From: Rhodospirillales bacterium
Lineage (GTDB): Bacteria; Pseudomonadota; Alphaproteobacteria; Micavibrionales; UBA2020
Assembly: GCA_023266795.1 (NCBI GenBank)
Contig: JAHFPI010000001.1
Span: 17,050 to 28,673 of the forward strand
DNA: 11,624 bases
Reading direction: 5' to 3'
Under the pieces are notes generated by a model. The model did no database searches. It was given only the letters and a program-made list of their open reading frames with translations, and had not been told where the DNA came from. Positions 1-8,153 of the stretch are shown here, piece by piece. The position numbers and the translations under genes are program-made. Each line of letters opens with the position of its first letter. The first letter of the stretch is position 1.

Positions 1-2
1 AA

Positions 3-101
3 GGTAATGCTAAAATGGCGGTTGTCGGCGCTATGCGGCTCTATCTTAATTTCATTAACCTGTTCCAGATGCTGCTCAGCTTCATGGGCAACCGTAAATA
101 A
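3..101 (+). CDS. Bax inhibitor-1/YccA family membrane protein, C-terminal end only
   Basis: Only the last 32 codons and the stop are present; the gene begins before the window. The frame starting at base 3 reads through to TAA at 99-101. The tail contains LYLNFINLFQMLLSFMGNRK, which closely resembles the usual C-terminus of BI-1/YccA proteins (LYLDFINLFL..LL...GNR). These are six- or seven-helix inner-membrane proteins; family members have been linked to ion leak or to protease (FtsH) regulation. The match rests on this short tail alone, so the subfamily cannot be named. The gene is convergent with the next one, with only 9 bases between the stop codons, and no T-run terminator is visible between them. 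Confidence 0.65.
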   Translation, partial: GNAKMAVVGAMRLYLNFINLFQMLLSFMGNRK

Positions 102-110
102 CCGGCCCGC

Positions 111-356
111 TTACTGGACGACGACCGCGCAGCCGGACGAATCGCAGGCCTGACTGACCTTGTAGCCCTGATCCTGCAACAGCGGCATCAGCCGCCCAGA
201 AATGTAGCTGGCAAGGGCTTCATCGCTCATATTGGCGGGCACAGCTGCTTTTTCCTGTGCGGGGACAACGGAGACAGGTGCACGATCCGCCTGTGCCGGA
301 ACGGCGTTAATTGCCAAAAAAATCAATGAAATCAATATAATATGTTTGTTTTGCAT
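111..356 (-). CDS. small secreted (periplasmic) protein, function unknown
   Basis: The gene encodes 81 residues that I cannot assign to a known family. Residues 1-23 form a clear Sec signal peptide: a Lys at position 4, a hydrophobic core (IILISLIFLAI) and an AQA cleavage site before Asp24. The mature part is about 58 residues. It starts with a Pro/Ala/Val-rich linker (24-42), followed by a compact segment (MSDEALASYISGRLMPLLQD) likely to be helical. It ends with CDSSGC (71-76) and a VVVQ tail; the two cysteines could form a disulfide in the periplasm. A ribosome binding site (AGAGCAGG) precedes the ATG. The gene lies 46 bases downstream of trpS on the same strand with no visible terminator between, so cotranscription is likely. 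Strand and start are well supported; the function is open. Confidence 0.7.
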   Translation of the reverse strand: MQNKHIILISLIFLAINAVPAQADRAPVSVVPAQEKAAVPANMSDEALASYISGRLMPLLQDQGYKVSQACDSSGCAVVVQ

Positions 357-402
357 GTGCCTGCTCTTTTGTTTGGTGATTATGTATAAAGGATTCTCCG
401 GT

Positions 403-1413
403 TTAATGCAAGGGTTTTAATCCGACAGCTTCCCGCGCCGCCGATAAAGTCTCCCGCGCAACCTTGCGGGCGTGTACAGCCCCAAAGTCCAAAAAGTCAT
501 CAAGATGAAGCCTCGGATTGGCCATGAATTCGTTATAAAATGCTGTTGGCCTTTCAAATGTACGCTCCAGCACCTCAAAGAGTAATTGCTTCGCATCACC
601 ATAACCCATACCGCCCCCTTCGAACGCTAAGCGCATGGTTTCAGTTTCATCGGCAGTAGCGAAATGCGTGTAGAGCTGAAAAATAATATTTTCATCGGGA
701 TTTTTTGGTTCCGTCGGGAGTTTTGAATCGGTGACGATTTTCATGACCAGTTTGCGCCGCATTTTACTGTCCATGAAAACAGGGATATGGTTGTTATAGC
801 TCTTACTCATCTTGCGGCCGTCGATGCCGGGCAGCAGCGCGCCGCTTTTTTCCAGCCGGCATTCCGGCAGCTTGAATACCGGCTTGAAAGTATTGTTGAA
901 ATAGCCTGCCATGTCGCGCGTGAACTCTATGTGCTGCACCTGATCTTTTCCCACCGGCACGATGTCCGTTTGCGCCATCAGGATGTCGGCGGCCATCAGC
1001 AGCGGATAAGTATAAAGTCCCATATTAATATCGGCATCGGCATCACGGCCTTCCTCGCGGTTTTTATCCACTGCTGCTTTATAAGCATGCGACCTGTCCA
1101 TAAGCCCTTTCGGCGTCACAGCAGCAAGTAAAGTTACCAACTCAAAAATTTCAGGAACGTCAGATTGGCGATAAAAAACAGTTCTTTTTGCATCCAGGCC
1201 CAACGCTCGCCACGTTGCCGCCACCTGATAACTGTCCTCCCGCAGAACCTTCGGGTCGCGCACGGCGTTCAGCGCATGGTAATCCGCGATAAACAGGTAA
1301 GATTTTTCGTGCGCGGCGGCCAGCGCCAGCGCGGGACGGATCGCGCCGATATAATTGCCTATATGCGGGGCGCCCGTGGGTTTCACCCCTGTTAAAATCG
1401 TCTTGCCGACCAT
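403..1413 (-). CDS. trpS: tryptophanyl-tRNA synthetase
   Basis: This 336-residue class I aminoacyl-tRNA synthetase charges tRNA-Trp with tryptophan using ATP in the cytoplasm. The HIGH-type signature is HIGN at residues 17-20, within KPTGAPHIGNYIGAIRP. The segment MAADIL (140-145) and the VGKDQVQHIEFTRDMA block (154-169) match the tryptophan pocket and conserved core of bacterial TrpRS. The KMSKS loop is at 201-205. Length is normal for the family. The PTG.PHIGN and TPKGLMDRSHAYKA segments fit a TrpRS subtype I recall from some gammaproteobacteria rather than the more usual PTG.LHLGNYLGA type. The ATG follows AGGAAG in the AT-rich gap shared with the divergent gene. The last codons overlap nothing on the same strand. 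Confidence 0.96.
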   Translation of the reverse strand: MVGKTILTGVKPTGAPHIGNYIGAIRPALALAAAHEKSYLFIADYHALNAVRDPKVLREDSYQVAATWRALGLDAKRTVFYRQSDVPEIFELVTLLAAVTPKGLMDRSHAYKAAVDKNREEGRDADADINMGLYTYPLLMAADILMAQTDIVPVGKDQVQHIEFTRDMAGYFNNTFKPVFKLPECRLEKSGALLPGIDGRKMSKSYNNHIPVFMDSKMRRKLVMKIVTDSKLPTEPKNPDENIIFQLYTHFATADETETMRLAFEGGGMGYGDAKQLLFEVLERTFERPTAFYNEFMANPRLHLDDFLDFGAVHARKVARETLSAAREAVGLKPLH

Positions 1414-1481
1414 GTTCTTCCTGTTTCACTCTCTAACATATTTATATACAATATAGCCTGATTGTAAATCTGGAGTAAGCC
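1414..1481. promoter_or_regulatory. AT-rich divergent promoter region between trpS and a hypothetical gene
   Basis: These 68 bases separate two divergent genes, so both promoters must lie here or overlap the coding ends. The centre is very AT-rich (TATTTATATACAATATAG). Read on the minus strand it includes GCTATATT, a good match to the GCTA-type -10 element of alphaproteobacterial housekeeping promoters and correctly oriented for trpS. No good -35 box was found at the right spacing in either direction. GGAG precedes the plus-strand ATG and AGGAAG precedes the trpS ATG. No tRNA-like or T-box leader structure was seen. Confidence 0.4.
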
Positions 1482-1862
1482 ATGACGCTGAAACTTGAAG
1501 ACCTGAACGGCAAATACCGCGTAACCACCATTTCCGATTATCAGGGCCCGGTGCCGATGAAAAGCGACGGCATCACCGAGATTAAAAACGGCCAGACGCA
1601 GCGCACGGATGCCGCTGGCGTCAAATGGACGACGCAACTGGCCGTCATGAGCGACGGCGAAGTCAAACTGACCTCCACCGCCGACCCCGGCGGCGCGAGC
1701 AAGGACTTCCTGCTCACCAGCGAAACCGGCGAACTGACCCATGATCCGGTCGTTTATACGGCAGTTTTGAAAGTCTCCCGCAAAGACAACGCCATCCGCC
1801 TCTCCGGCACCATCCAGCATGGTAAAATCTCAACGGTCATTACTATGGCAAAGATGGCTTAG
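1482..1862 (+). CDS. conserved-looking hypothetical protein, 126 aa, beta-rich
   Basis: I do not recognise the family. The protein has no signal peptide or membrane segment, so it is probably cytoplasmic. It has alternating polar/hydrophobic stretches typical of beta strands: residues 11-18 (KYRVTTIS), 50-66 (TTQLAVMSDGEVKLTST), 90-99 (VVYTAVLKVS) and 105-123 (IRLSGTIQHGKISTVITMA). A small beta barrel or sandwich is plausible, but this is inference from pattern only. It contains no cysteine and no evident catalytic motif. The ATG is preceded by CTGGAGTAAGCC, a good ribosome binding site at suitable spacing. Codon use matches the neighbours, which supports a real gene. It is divergent from trpS, and the next gene has its own likely promoter, so it may be monocistronic. 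Confidence 0.8.
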   Translation: MTLKLEDLNGKYRVTTISDYQGPVPMKSDGITEIKNGQTQRTDAAGVKWTTQLAVMSDGEVKLTSTADPGGASKDFLLTSETGELTHDPVVYTAVLKVSRKDNAIRLSGTIQHGKISTVITMAKMA

Positions 1863-1879
1863 TTGTATTGCCATAAGGG

Positions 1880-1908
1880 TTGACTTTTGTTTTCGACTCG
1901 GCTACTTT
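1880..1908 (+). promoter_or_regulatory. putative sigma70-type promoter for the 128-residue protein gene
   Basis: TTGACT at 1880-1885 is followed after 17 bases by TACTTT (1903-1908). It can also be read as TTGAC plus GCTACTTT at 1901, which fits the TTGAC-N(10-14)-GCTANA pattern reported for the Caulobacter housekeeping sigma factor. It lies about 50 bases before the downstream ATG. The element closely resembles the putative gcv promoter at 3475-3502: both have TTGACTTT, then a T-rich stretch, then GGCTACT. No transcription data support it. Confidence 0.5.
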
Positions 1909-1957
1909 TTTAAAATAATCGTGCCGGCTTTTTTAACATTGTAAGGGATTATCAGCC

Positions 1958-2344
1958 ATGGGTATAAAAAACTGGAAAGAAAAAGTTCAAAAGACCGCCG
2001 GAAACGGCCTGCAGCAGACATTCGATCTCGCCAAAAAAATCCAGCCGAAAGTCGATGATGCCGTGGACACCGTCGGCGACAAGGCGAAAAACGCCGCCCA
2101 TGGCGCGGCAGACGTCGCAACCGGCGCAGCAGGCATTGTGACCGGTGGCGCAAAAATAGTCGCGGGCGCGGCGACGGACAAGGCGCAGGACATCAAAAAC
2201 GACAACGCGAAAAAACCTTCAACCGGCTCGGGCCTGCTCGACTTGCTGGTGCCCGCCGTACCGAACACGCCGGCGACAAAGTCCAAAGCGGAAAAACTGG
2301 CCGCAGCGGAGAAGGCTAAAAAATCAAAGCCGTCCCAGCCCTGA
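1958..2344 (+). CDS. hypothetical Ala/Lys-rich low-complexity protein, 128 aa
   Basis: Function unknown. The N-terminal 45 residues are charged and probably helical. Residues 46-73 are a run of Ala, Gly, Val, Ile and Thr (AAHGAADVATGAAGIVTGGA and following) with imperfect short repeats. Its hydrophobicity is moderate and could suit an amphipathic or hairpin-like membrane-associated helix. Residues 74-90 are polar. GLLDLLVPAVP (92-102) is a short hydrophobic motif. The tail is Lys/Ala-rich (KSKAEKLAAAEKAKKSKPSQP region). The composition recalls LEA-like, YtxH-like or phasin-like helical proteins, but nothing specific enough to assign. AAGGGATT precedes the ATG. The gene has its own likely promoter upstream and ends inside a hairpin shared with the convergent gene. 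Low-complexity composition makes remote similarity searches unreliable here. Confidence 0.75.
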   Translation: MGIKNWKEKVQKTAGNGLQQTFDLAKKIQPKVDDAVDTVGDKAKNAAHGAADVATGAAGIVTGGAKIVAGAATDKAQDIKNDNAKKPSTGSGLLDLLVPAVPNTPATKSKAEKLAAAEKAKKSKPSQP

Positions 2345-2357
2345 GGCCTACGGCTTT
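2326..2357. terminator. bidirectional hairpin terminator shared by two convergent genes
   Basis: A perfect 8-bp inverted repeat, AAAGCCGT (2326-2333) and ACGGCTTT (2350-2357), encloses a 16-base loop. On the plus strand the 3' arm runs into TTTTTA. On the minus strand the hairpin is followed by GATTTTTTTAG. It can therefore stop transcription in both directions. The stop codons of both flanking genes (TGA at 2342-2344 on plus; TAG, read from 2350 to 2348, on minus) fall inside or at the edge of the loop. The stem is short, so efficiency is uncertain. Confidence 0.65.
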
Positions 2358-3439
2358 TTATCCGACAATGATTCCTGATCAACCACGCCCGTCTTGGACA
2401 GCAGGACGGCGATCGGCCGCGTTGCGGGAAACTGCGACAGCGTAATCATCACCATCGCCAGAATCGGGATCGACAGGAACATGCCCGGCACGCCCCAGAT
2501 CATCTCCCACATCGCCAGCGACGAGATGATGAAAATGGGGCTGAGATTGAGATTTTTTCCCATGAGAAACGGGTCGAGCGCATGGCCGATCACGCCGTGC
2601 AGCGCCGACAGGCTGGCCAGTACCATCAGGAATGTCGGCGTATCGCTGAACTGGACCAGCGCAATCATGGCGGGCAAAACAATCGACAGCAGCGACCCGA
2701 CATAGGGGATGAAGTTGAGGAAGAACGCCATCAGCCCCCAGAACGCCGCAAAGTCCACATGCCAGACCTGTAAAAGCACAAAGGTCAGGATCCCCGCCAG
2801 CGCGCTGACGAACGTCTTGACCCAGATATAGCGCTGCACCTTGATGTCGATATTCCGCAGAATATGCCGGACATGGTCTTCCGTTTTCTTATCCGCAATC
2901 ATGCCGATGATCTTCCGGTTAAAAAACTGCTGCTCGTACAACAGGAAGCCGGTATAGAACATCACGATCAACGTCTTGCCGGCAATCCCCGACAACATCG
3001 TCACCATCGCCTTCATCAGGGCGCCCAGATCAAGATAGCCCATCAGTTCCTGTACCGTCGGCTGGTGTTCAAGGTGAAAAAACTGCACCACCTGCGGCAC
3101 AATCTCCATCAGGTGCGCCTGATAAACCGGCGCCGCCTTCGCCACGGCGGCGACGTTCTGGCTGATGAGCGCAAAAATATCCCATATCCCAACCATCAGC
3201 AACAGGATGGCCAGCGTGAAACAGGCGACGCGCGGGATTTTCCAGCCGCTGACGGCAACCCGTCCGAATCCCCGCGCCATGGCGTTGATCAGGTACCAGA
3301 CGAACACCGCGATCACGAACGGGATCATGATGGCCCGCGCCACGTTCAGGATGTAAACCACCAGGCAGATGACAATAAACCCCAAAGCAAAGCTGGAGGC
3401 CACCGCCGGGATGGGCGCTTTTTCACGCTGATGGGGCAT
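2348..3439 (-). CDS. AI-2E family (UPF0118) transporter-like membrane protein
   Basis: This is a 363-residue integral membrane protein of the AI-2E/UPF0118 family, whose members have been linked to autoinducer-2 export, Na+/H+ antiport or other efflux; the substrate here cannot be read from sequence. Likely membrane spans are at about 13-31, 35-52, 70-92, 147-169, 208-226, 230-262 (two), 268-287 and 297-335, with a soluble helical part around 95-145. The family signatures are visible: FLNFIPYVGSLL (240-251) and DPFLMGKNLNLSPI (289-302), then a final hydrophobic block with WGVPGMFLSIPI (315-326). Length is typical. AGGAGT lies 9 bases before the ATG. The gene diverges from the gcv operon and converges with the 128-residue protein gene, sharing a terminator with it. 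It is probably monocistronic. Confidence 0.9.
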   Translation of the reverse strand: MPHQREKAPIPAVASSFALGFIVICLVVYILNVARAIMIPFVIAVFVWYLINAMARGFGRVAVSGWKIPRVACFTLAILLLMVGIWDIFALISQNVAAVAKAAPVYQAHLMEIVPQVVQFFHLEHQPTVQELMGYLDLGALMKAMVTMLSGIAGKTLIVMFYTGFLLYEQQFFNRKIIGMIADKKTEDHVRHILRNIDIKVQRYIWVKTFVSALAGILTFVLLQVWHVDFAAFWGLMAFFLNFIPYVGSLLSIVLPAMIALVQFSDTPTFLMVLASLSALHGVIGHALDPFLMGKNLNLSPIFIISSLAMWEMIWGVPGMFLSIPILAMVMITLSQFPATRPIAVLLSKTGVVDQESLSDKKP

Positions 3440-3456
3440 ATTCTGGATACTCCTAA

Positions 3457-3489
3457 AATCTATTTACCAATAGATTGACTTTAGATTTT
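3457..3489. promoter_or_regulatory. cluster of TAGATT elements overlapping the gcv promoter (possible operator)
   Basis: AATCTATT (3457-3464) and AATAGATT (3469-3476) form a perfect 8-bp inverted repeat around TACC. A third copy, TAGATTTT (3482-3489), is a direct repeat of the second at an 11-base interval, about one helical turn. The cluster covers the -35 box (3475-3480). It lies between the divergent AI-2E gene and gcvT, so it could bind a dimeric regulator of either. The region is AT-rich, so chance is possible; no regulator can be named. Confidence 0.35.
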
Positions 3490-3502
3490 GGCAGGCTACT
3501 GT
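3475..3502 (+). promoter_or_regulatory. putative sigma70-type promoter of the gcvTHP operon
   Basis: TTGACT (3475-3480) is followed after 16 bases by TACTGT (3497-3502). It can also be read as TTGAC plus GCTACTGT at 3495, the alphaproteobacterial GCTA-type -10. This places the transcript start around 3508-3512, just before the riboswitch P1 helix, as expected if the whole aptamer is transcribed. The match is good at -35 and moderate at -10. Confidence 0.5.
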
Positions 3503-3517
3503 CAACCGGTATAGCAA

Positions 3518-3708
3518 TGTTATGCGGGAGAGACTGGCCCTCGAGGCCGGCGCCGAAGGAGCAATGTCCCCGGAAACTCTCAGGCAAAAGGACCGCATGA
3601 CACGGCCCCTTAAAAGGGTCAAAGCACCTCTGGAAAGCAGGGTTCTTTTCCTGCACCGAAGGAGTAAGCATCCCTGGATGCGAATCTCTCAGGTATAAGA
3701 GACAGAGG
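3518..3708 (+). promoter_or_regulatory. tandem glycine riboswitch (two aptamers)
   Basis: This is a complete two-aptamer glycine riboswitch in the leader of gcvT. Aptamer 1 (3518-3602) closes with P1 formed by TGTTATGCGG (3518-3527) and CCGCATGACA (3593-3602), ten pairs with one G-U. It has a P2 hairpin with GGCC arms at 3536-3539 and 3545-3548, the conserved core GCGCCGAAGGAGCAA (3550-3564), and CTCTCAGGCAAAAGGACC. Aptamer 2 (3627-3708) closes with CCTCTG (3627-3632) and CAGAGG (3703-3708). It has a P2 hairpin with GCAGG (3637-3641) and CCTGC (3650-3654), the core GCACCGAAGGAGTAAGC (3653-3669), and TCTCTCAGGTATAAGAGAC. The linker (3603-3626) carries a small hairpin, CCCTT/AAGGG. In this RNA class, glycine binding normally turns on glycine cleavage genes, which fits the genes that follow exactly. 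Confidence 0.95.
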
Positions 3709-3711
3709 GGG

Positions 3712-3756
3712 ACAGTTCTGTAAACTGTAAACGCAACCACTTTGCGCGAGGAACCC
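3712..3756 (+). promoter_or_regulatory. probable expression platform and gcvT ribosome binding site
   Basis: Two small hairpins lie between aptamer 2 and the gcvT start: ACAGTT/AACTGT (3712-3717 with 3723-3728) and CGCAA/TTGCG (3732-3736 with 3742-3746). Neither is followed by a T-run, so an intrinsic terminator is not evident and control at translation is more likely. The Shine-Dalgarno GAGGAA is at 3748-3753. Bases 3748-3754 can also pair with 3642-3648 (GTTCTTT) in the P2 loop of aptamer 2. The mechanism is inferred; the structures are only read by eye. Confidence 0.45.
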
Positions 3757-3759
3757 GCT

Positions 3760-4893
3760 TTGAACAACGCCGCACAACAAACCACGCCCGTACTCCTGAA
3801 AACCCCGCTCTGGCAGCTGCACAAAGATATGGGCGGCAAGATGGTCGGTTTCGCCGGATATGACATGCCGGTGCAATATGACGGCATGGGAGTCCTGAAA
3901 GAACACCTGCACACCCGCGCGCACGCCGGCCTGTTCGACGTCTCGCATATGGGGCAGGCGCTTCTCACCGCCGCAGCCGATCCTGCCGCCGCGCTCGAAA
4001 AGATCGTGCCGGGGGATATGACGGGGATTGCGCCGTGGAACATCCGCTACACCGTCTTGCTGAACGACAACGGCGGGATCATCGACGACCTGATGGTGAC
4101 GCGCTGGGACGATAAAACCCTGTTCCTCATCGTCAACGCCGGCTGCAAGGACAAAGATTTCGCTTATATCCAAAAAAAGATCGGCGGGCAGGTAAAGCTG
4201 CAGCCGTTCCCCGACCGTGCGCTGCTCGCCCTGCAAGGGCCGCAGGCGGCGGAAGTGATGGCGCGGGTTTTCCCGCAGGCCGCCGCCATGAAATTCATGA
4301 CGGCTGCAAAAACACGCTATGAGGGCCATGAAATATACCTGAGCCGCTCCGGCTATACGGGCGAGGACGGCTACGAAATATCCGTTCCCGCGACATATGC
4401 CGTCGCCTTCGCCAAAAAACTTCTCTCCTACGGCGAAGCCAAATGGATCGGCCTCGGCGCGCGCGACAGCCTGCGGCTGGAGGCCGGTTTATGCCTCTAT
4501 GGCCACGACCTTGACGAACAGACCACGCCGGTTGAAGCCAACCTGAAATGGGTCATTCACAAACGCCGCCGCGCCGAAAAAGGCTTCTGCGGCGCGGATA
4601 AAATTATCGGCCAGCTGCAAAACGGCACAAAAAAATTCCGTGTCGGCATCCAGCCGGAAGGTAAAGCGCCGCTGCGCGAAGGGACTGAACTGCTTTCCGC
4701 AGAGGGCAAAAAGATCGGTGTCATCAGCAGCGGCGGCTTCGGCCCCAGCGCCGACGCGCCGGTGGCGATGGGCTATGTCGACACCGCCTTTTCGGCCGTC
4801 GGCACCAAACTCCAGGTTCTGTTGCGCGGCATCACCCGTCCCTGCACGGTGGCCGCGCTGCCATTTGTCCAACATCATTACAAAAAGGATTAA
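3760..4893 (+). CDS. gcvT: glycine cleavage system T protein (aminomethyltransferase)
   Basis: GcvT takes the aminomethyl group from the lipoyl arm of H protein and passes its carbon to tetrahydrofolate, giving methylene-THF and ammonia. I choose the TTG at 3760 as start (377 residues): GAGGAA at 3748-3753 sits 6 bases before it. The in-frame TTG at 3742 has no such site, lies in a hairpin, and would put the Shine-Dalgarno inside the gene. Conserved parts: LWQLHKDMGGKMVGFAGYDM near the N-terminus, then GLFDVSHMGQ; NGGIIDDLMV with the Asp pair 109-110 that includes the family's catalytic aspartate; SRSGYTGEDGYEIS; and GLGARDSLRLEAGLCLYGHD. The C-terminal barrel domain ends with a PFVQHHYKKD tail. 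Length is normal. It is the first gene of gcvTHP, directly under the glycine riboswitch, with gcvH 2 bases downstream. Confidence 0.97.
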   Translation: MNNAAQQTTPVLLKTPLWQLHKDMGGKMVGFAGYDMPVQYDGMGVLKEHLHTRAHAGLFDVSHMGQALLTAAADPAAALEKIVPGDMTGIAPWNIRYTVLLNDNGGIIDDLMVTRWDDKTLFLIVNAGCKDKDFAYIQKKIGGQVKLQPFPDRALLALQGPQAAEVMARVFPQAAAMKFMTAAKTRYEGHEIYLSRSGYTGEDGYEISVPATYAVAFAKKLLSYGEAKWIGLGARDSLRLEAGLCLYGHDLDEQTTPVEANLKWVIHKRRRAEKGFCGADKIIGQLQNGTKKFRVGIQPEGKAPLREGTELLSAEGKKIGVISSGGFGPSADAPVAMGYVDTAFSAVGTKLQVLLRGITRPCTVAALPFVQHHYKKD

Positions 4894-4895
4894 CC

Positions 4896-5270
4896 ATGCC
4901 TAAAACATTTTTCAGCGAAGACCATGAATACATCCGCATCGACGGGAATATCGGCACCGTCGGCATTTCCGATTACGCGCAGAAGGCGCTGGGCGACGTG
5001 GTTTACGTCGAGCTGCCGAAAGTTGGCGCGAAGGTGAAGCAGGGCGAGCAGGCCGGCGTAGTCGAATCCGTGAAATCGGCCAGCGAGCTTTATTCCCCGC
5101 TTTCCGGCGAGGTGGTCGAAGTCAACGCTGCCCTCGGCACAGACCCCGCCGCCGTCAATCAGGACCCGTTTGGCAAAGGCTGGTTCTATAAAATAAAGAT
5201 CAGCAACGACACCGAAATCAAGAGTCTTAAAGATGAAAAATCTTATAACACCTACATTCAGGGGCTGTAA
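4896..5270 (+). CDS. gcvH: glycine cleavage system H protein (lipoyl carrier)
   Basis: GcvH is the small soluble shuttle of the complex. Its lipoylated lysine swings between P, T and L proteins carrying the aminomethyl group and reducing equivalents. The 124-residue length is standard. The lipoyl-attachment site is Lys60 in [20 protein letters not shown]. The N-terminal [11 protein letters not shown] and the central [19 protein letters not shown] are also typical, as is the [15 protein letters not shown] segment near the end. AAGGA precedes the ATG at suitable spacing. The stop TAA is separated from the gcvP ATG by one base, so translation is probably coupled. Activity needs lipoate attachment enzymes (LplA or LipB/LipA), which are not in the window. 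Confidence 0.98.
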   Translation: MPKTFFSEDHEYIRIDGNIGTVGISDYAQKALGDVVYVELPKVGAKVKQGEQAGVVESVKSASELYSPLSGEVVEVNAALGTDPAAVNQDPFGKGWFYKIKISNDTEIKSLKDEKSYNTYIQGL

Positions 5271-5271
5271 C

Positions 5272-8151
<2,880 letters not shown>

Positions 8152-8153
8152 TA

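Noticed and set aside
86..108. GGGC/GCCC inverted repeat between the BI-1 tail and the small secreted protein gene
   Set aside because: Only four base pairs around a 15-base loop, with no T-run on either strand; not a credible terminator.
1899..1936. Possible terminator from CGGC and GCCG before TTTTTT upstream of the 128-residue protein gene
   Set aside because: The stem is about four pairs with a loop of more than 20 bases and overlaps a better promoter candidate.
2864..3478. Plus-strand open frame of 204 codons opposite the AI-2E family gene
   Set aside because: Its translation is rich in His, Arg, Gln and Asp, typical of the antisense of a membrane protein gene, and the minus-strand protein has clear family motifs.
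3742..3759. Upstream TTG at 3742 as start of gcvT
   Set aside because: It has no ribosome binding site at suitable spacing and lies in the CGCAA/TTGCG hairpin. The GAGGAA site fits the TTG at 3760.
3453..4043. Minus-strand open frames over the riboswitch and the start of gcvT
   Set aside because: They run antisense through the structured glycine aptamers and gcvT and show no protein family features.
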